Made by a program: the position numbers and the translations under genes
DNA from: 1-14-0-10-45-29 sp041650255
Lineage (GTDB): Archaea; Micrarchaeota; Micrarchaeia; Anstonellales; Anstonellaceae
DNA: 25,289 nt
Assembly: GCA_041650255.1 (NCBI GenBank)
Contig: JBAZLL010000012.1
Location: forward strand, 1 to 25,289
Direction of reading: 5' to 3'
The notes under the pieces: generated by a model
The model's database searches: none
The model's input: the letters and a program-made list of their open reading frames with translations, nothing else
What the model was told of the DNA's origin: nothing
Part shown: positions 22,425 to 25,289 of the stretch, one piece after another
How the letters are laid out: each line of letters starts with the position of its first letter
How positions within the stretch are numbered: the first letter of the stretch is position 1

Positions 22425-22445
22425 GGTTTTCTCTCGTTGATATCC

Positions 22446-22453
22446 TTTATAAA
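22446..22453 (-). promoter_or_regulatory. Palindromic TATA box of the NAGPA-like operon
   Basis: TTTATAAA is its own reverse complement and lies centred 25-26 bases before the ATG at 22424. Read on the plus strand it could also start the radical SAM gene, with a leader of about 45 bases before the GTG at 22522. Confidence 0.5.
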
Positions 22454-22521
22454 TACGCCATTTTTGCAGGGCAAATGGTCAAAAAGCCAACAATTTTATC
22501 TGCGCACATGTTAATTCGCAT

Positions 22522-23658
22522 GTGCACAACAAAAATCCGCAGGATTTGCAGGAAGAATCATCGCTTTTGCCCGGGCAGAAAACCCGCAAATCCGTTCGGG
22601 AAGCAATGCTTTATTCCAATGTGAAAAATGCAGGACAAAAGGGTGTAATTCGCTGTCAACTCTGCTCTCATTATTGCCTGATTCCAAACGGGCAAGTCGG
22701 AAAATGCCTTGTGCGCCAAAATGAAAACGGCAAACTGTATTCATTAAGCTGGGGCAAAGCATCCGGTCTTGCAATGGACCCGATTGAGAAAAAGCCGTTT
22801 TTTCATTTCAAGCCGGGCTCATCCGTTCTCTCGTTCGGAACTCCGGGCTGTAATTTCAGGTGCCTAAACTGCCAAAACTGGGACCTCTCACAGGGCGTTT
22901 CAATAAAAGGAAAATCAATTCTTGAAATGTTAGCGACAATTACTCCCAAGCAAATAGCCTTACAAGCGCAAAAAAGCAATGCGGATGCAATCGCTTACAC
23001 ATATTCGGAGCCAACTATATTTTTTGAGTATGCATATGACACAATAAAAGAATGCAAAAAGCAAAAAGAAACAAAAAACATTTCCCATCTTTTCGTCTCC
23101 AACGGCTATTTCTCAAAAGAGGCATTTGAATTAATAAAAAAGGAAAAATTGCTTGATGCGATAAGAATAGACCTCAAATTCTTTGACGATGAAAAATATT
23201 ATGAAATAACTGGAGGCAGGCTAAAGCCCGTACTTGAATCAATAACGCGCGTGCATCAATCCGGCACGCCTCTTGAAATAATAAACCTGTTAATTCCGGA
23301 TGAAAATGATTCAGATGCGCAGATAGAAAAATTATGCAAATTCGTATACTCGCTCTCTCCGAATGTTCCCCTGCATTTCTCAAGATTTTTCCCCTATTAC
23401 AAGCTTGCAAATAAGCCCGAAACGCCCATTAAAACTCTTTTGAACGCAAGAAAAATTGCAAAGGAAATCGGGCTAAACTACGTATATATCGGAAACACGG
23501 ACCTGAAAGATACGGAAGATACCCGTTGCCCGCAGTGCAATTTGCTTTTGATAAAAAGAAATCGCTATATAATTGAGAAAAATGTTTTTGAAAAATTGAA
23601 AGATACAAAAAATCCAAAATGCCCCAAGTGCGGCTATGAAATAAATCTGGTATTGTGA
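22522..23658 (+). CDS. amrS: AmrS-type radical SAM protein (AmmeMemoRadiSam family)
   Basis: A radical S-adenosylmethionine protein of about 378 residues. The cluster motif is C110-NFR-C114-LN-C117 within TPGCNFRCLNCQNWDLSQG. It is preceded by a Cys-rich N-terminal segment (Cys45, Cys48, Cys52, Cys62 in RCQLCSHYC...KC) and the family signature DPIEKKPFFHF. An extra zinc ribbon ends the protein (Cys336, Cys339, Cys367, Cys370). Family members are often encoded with AmmeMemoRadiSam proteins A and B (AMMECR1-like and Memo-like); neither is in this window. The start is uncertain: GTG at 22522, in-frame TTG codons, or ATG at 22606, which would leave only 16 residues before Cys45. The reaction is not known to me. 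Confidence 0.9.
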   Translation: MHNKNPQDLQEESSLLPGQKTRKSVREAMLYSNVKNAGQKGVIRCQLCSHYCLIPNGQVGKCLVRQNENGKLYSLSWGKASGLAMDPIEKKPFFHFKPGSSVLSFGTPGCNFRCLNCQNWDLSQGVSIKGKSILEMLATITPKQIALQAQKSNADAIAYTYSEPTIFFEYAYDTIKECKKQKETKNISHLFVSNGYFSKEAFELIKKEKLLDAIRIDLKFFDDEKYYEITGGRLKPVLESITRVHQSGTPLEIINLLIPDENDSDAQIEKLCKFVYSLSPNVPLHFSRFFPYYKLANKPETPIKTLLNARKIAKEIGLNYVYIGNTDLKDTEDTRCPQCNLLLIKRNRYIIEKNVFEKLKDTKNPKCPKCGYEINLVL

Positions 23659-23740
23659 GTCGTATTTTCAATTGTGCTTCTTTTGTCAAGTCGGACAGAG
23701 CACACACAACTTTTGGCGATTCTAATTAACAGACTTTTTC

Positions 23741-24076
23741 TCAGACGAATCTTGTTCCGCAAGCCGGGCATTTAAGCATGTAATAATCCGCCTTGTAATT
23801 GCAAATCGGGCAAACATATCTTGTGCCTGCCGGAGGCTCTTTTTCCTTTTCCCACAAAGGGTAGCCGCATTTTTCGCATTTTTTATTTTTGATGCCGTTC
23901 ACAGTGCCGCATTCCGGGCATTTGAATCTCAAAAGCAATTCCACATGCGTGCCGCATCCGGGGCATCTCTCCATTGAAGTGTCAATGTCCGCCTTGCATT
24001 TTGGACATTTTGCCTTTATCTTCGGTCTTTTCTCTCCTAATCCGAAAAAATCGTTTAATGCATCCATCAGCCCCAT
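23741..24076 (-). CDS. Triple zinc-ribbon protein
   Basis: 111 residues with twelve Cys in three four-Cys clusters: 24/27/38/41, 53/56/67/70 and 89/92/103/106, each CPxC-type pairs separated by 10-11 residues as in double zinc ribbons. The first 14 residues (MGLMDALNDFFGLG) form a short amphipathic segment. The ATG at 24076 is favoured over the in-frame TTG at 24097 because AGGAG lies just upstream. No catalytic residues are seen; proteins like this usually bind nucleic acids or proteins. It is convergent with the radical SAM gene and 131 bases downstream of the PAP2-kinase gene on the same strand. Confidence 0.75.
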   Translation of the reverse strand: MGLMDALNDFFGLGEKRPKIKAKCPKCKADIDTSMERCPGCGTHVELLLRFKCPECGTVNGIKNKKCEKCGYPLWEKEKEPPAGTRYVCPICNYKADYYMLKCPACGTRFV

Positions 24077-24207
24077 GAAAAAAGAACTCCTTCTCAAATT
24101 AAATGTTTATGCCTCCAAGCAGCGTACAATAATTTGCCCGCACCAAAACAATTGATATATGCGCAAGCAAACGATGTGTCAAATGGCAATTTCCAAGCAA
24201 AAACAAA

Positions 24208-25254
24208 TCAAATTATGCCCATAATCAAAAATGCGCACACGCCCGCCGCCGGCACAAACAAATTATCATCAATATCAATCTCTACGCTCTCAAACATGGC
24301 TGATAAAATCGCCGCAATCAAAGCGACAAACCCTCCGATAAAATATGCCGGCGCGGAAGTGATCGCATATGCGGCGGTTCCTTCAAGGCTTTTGCATTTA
24401 TTATGAGGTAGCCGATGTTTTCCAAACCTTCTTCCAAACACATTTGATGCAACGTCTCCGACTGCCAAAATAAACAGCAGCGAAAGTGCAAGCTCGCTAT
24501 AAAACAGTGTCAGGCACGCAAGCATCCCGCTAAAGAGCATCACTGCTCCATATCCTGCCGGGTGTCCGTTTCTTTCCACCTTGCCAAGCAGTTTATCCAA
24601 AATGGGTGCGCGCAAGCCCATCGCCTTGATATTGTACATTACAAGTCCGCCAATCAAAAATGCAAAAACGATGTAAGCGGTTTGCTGTACTCCAATATAA
24701 TATGCGCTCAAAAGCACGATTAGCCCCGCAACAAGGTGCATTGCCTGCCGGGAGTCTTCATCCGCGGGCATTTTCTTTATCCATTTTCTTCCATGCCACA
24801 GCGCCGGCTCAATTCCAAAAAGCCCCTCTGCAATCGCTACTGCCGCAACTGCCACTGCCGCCCCCGCGCAAACATCATTGAGATTATGCACCCCGATAAA
24901 AATTCTGGATGCTCCAATGAGCACGGAAATCGCAAGCAGGGGATAAAATCTCATAGTGCCAATCGCGCAAAGAGCTATCGCAACCGCAATCGCCGTATGT
25001 ATTGAAGGAAGAGAAAAATCATGCGGGCATGCCACAATCGCCGGAATTGTCTCGCACGGTCTTGTAGCTGCAAATATCATCTTTAATGTCCATGCAAGCA
25101 CGAGCGCAATCCCTACTGCAAGCACCCCTCTCTCAAAACGCATTGCAAATTTTTTGTCCAATGGCAGTGCAACTGCAAATATTCCCAGTACAACAAGTGC
25201 CACAAATGCCGCCTGTTCATGTATCATTAAGGAAGCGTCAAGAAGCAAATCCAT
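24208..25254 (-). CDS. Fusion of PAP2-type lipid phosphatase and dolichol/phytol kinase-like domain
   Basis: 348 residues, almost wholly membrane-embedded. The N-terminal half is a PAP2 phosphatase with the three motifs in order: K58-x6-R65P66, P83SIH86 (usual PSGH, Gly replaced by Ile) and S116R117-x5-H123-x3-D127. The C-terminal half resembles CTP-dependent dolichol/phytol kinases: RQAMHLVAG at 169-177 and GDVASNVFGRRFGK at 266-279 followed by KSLEGTAAY. PAP2 proteins dephosphorylate lipid (pyro)phosphates such as polyprenyl pyrophosphate; the kinase family rephosphorylates polyprenols with CTP. Together they suggest polyprenol-phosphate recycling for glycan assembly, or salvage of geranylgeranyl lipids. 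That is inference. The ATG at 25254 is chosen for lack of a clear alternative; 35 bases upstream are visible and hold no certain promoter. Confidence 0.8.
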   Translation of the reverse strand: MDLLLDASLMIHEQAAFVALVVLGIFAVALPLDKKFAMRFERGVLAVGIALVLAWTLKMIFAATRPCETIPAIVACPHDFSLPSIHTAIAVAIALCAIGTMRFYPLLAISVLIGASRIFIGVHNLNDVCAGAAVAVAAVAIAEGLFGIEPALWHGRKWIKKMPADEDSRQAMHLVAGLIVLLSAYYIGVQQTAYIVFAFLIGGLVMYNIKAMGLRAPILDKLLGKVERNGHPAGYGAVMLFSGMLACLTLFYSELALSLLFILAVGDVASNVFGRRFGKHRLPHNKCKSLEGTAAYAITSAPAYFIGGFVALIAAILSAMFESVEIDIDDNLFVPAAGVCAFLIMGII

Positions 25255-25289
25255 GTCCTAAAAACAAAAGCAAGGTTTAGAAGCATTTG

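Noticed and set aside
22475..22624. A second plus-strand frame overlapping the 5' end of the radical SAM gene, suggesting a frameshifted N-terminus.
   Set aside because: The AmrS frame already contains the whole conserved core and the other frame shows no matching signature, so a frameshift is not needed.
1..25289. CRISPR arrays, insertion sequences, integrase attachment sites, rRNA or riboswitches.
   Set aside because: No regularly spaced repeats, transposase-like proteins, terminal inverted repeats or recognisable riboswitch cores were seen; the only repeats found are short and inside coding regions.

Overview
The window is archaeal. The evidence is an aIF5B-type initiation factor, a Nop5-family box C/D RNP core protein, the archaeal HMG-CoA synthase/thiolase/DUF35 mevalonate operon with its usual HTH neighbour, TATA boxes centred about 26 bases before leaderless start codons, and GGTG ribosome binding sites on the other genes. 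Dense packing, many unrecognised secreted or membrane proteins and an archaeal lipoprotein cyclophilin suggest a small-genome lineage such as DPANN (Diapherotrites/Micrarchaeota-like). That placement is inference. I saw no mobile element, CRISPR array or rRNA, and no gene-free gap longer than about 130 bases.

Layout. 1-1403: the 3' end of a secreted-type protein, convergent with a Cys-containing type I membrane protein. 1456-4896: dUTPase, aIF5B, a conserved two-Cys-pair protein and dCTP deaminase, so both nucleotide-pool enzymes leading to dUMP lie close together. 4959-7183: a Nop5 protein with a short N-terminus and a Gly/Arg-rich tail, a metallophosphoesterase in the same operon, then a convergent K+ channel separated by a bidirectional stem-loop terminator. 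7253-8853: tRNA-Pro(UGG), a lipoprotein cyclophilin and a two-span membrane protein. 8920-16032: a divergent pair, an 805-residue protein ending in a HAD phosphatase domain and a Ser-rich, roughly 1,530-residue surface protein anchored at its C-terminus.

16150-19518 is the mevalonate entry operon: HTH regulator, HMG-CoA synthase, acetyl-CoA acetyltransferase and the DUF35 bridging protein, followed by a T-rich terminator. 19561-22424 is a two-gene operon of proteins related to the phosphodiester glycosidase (NAGPA) family, one with intact motifs and one membrane-anchored with altered motifs. 22522-23658 is an AmrS-type radical SAM protein, 23741-24076 a protein made of three zinc ribbons, and 24208-25254 a fusion of a PAP2 lipid phosphatase with a dolichol/phytol-kinase-like domain.

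A possible common thread, as inference, is isoprenoid lipid and cell-surface glycan metabolism. The mevalonate operon supplies isoprenoids, the PAP2-kinase fusion could recycle the polyprenyl-phosphate glycan carrier, and the large surface proteins are rich in N-glycosylation sequons. The NAGPA-like pair may act on surface glycans or glycan phosphodiesters.
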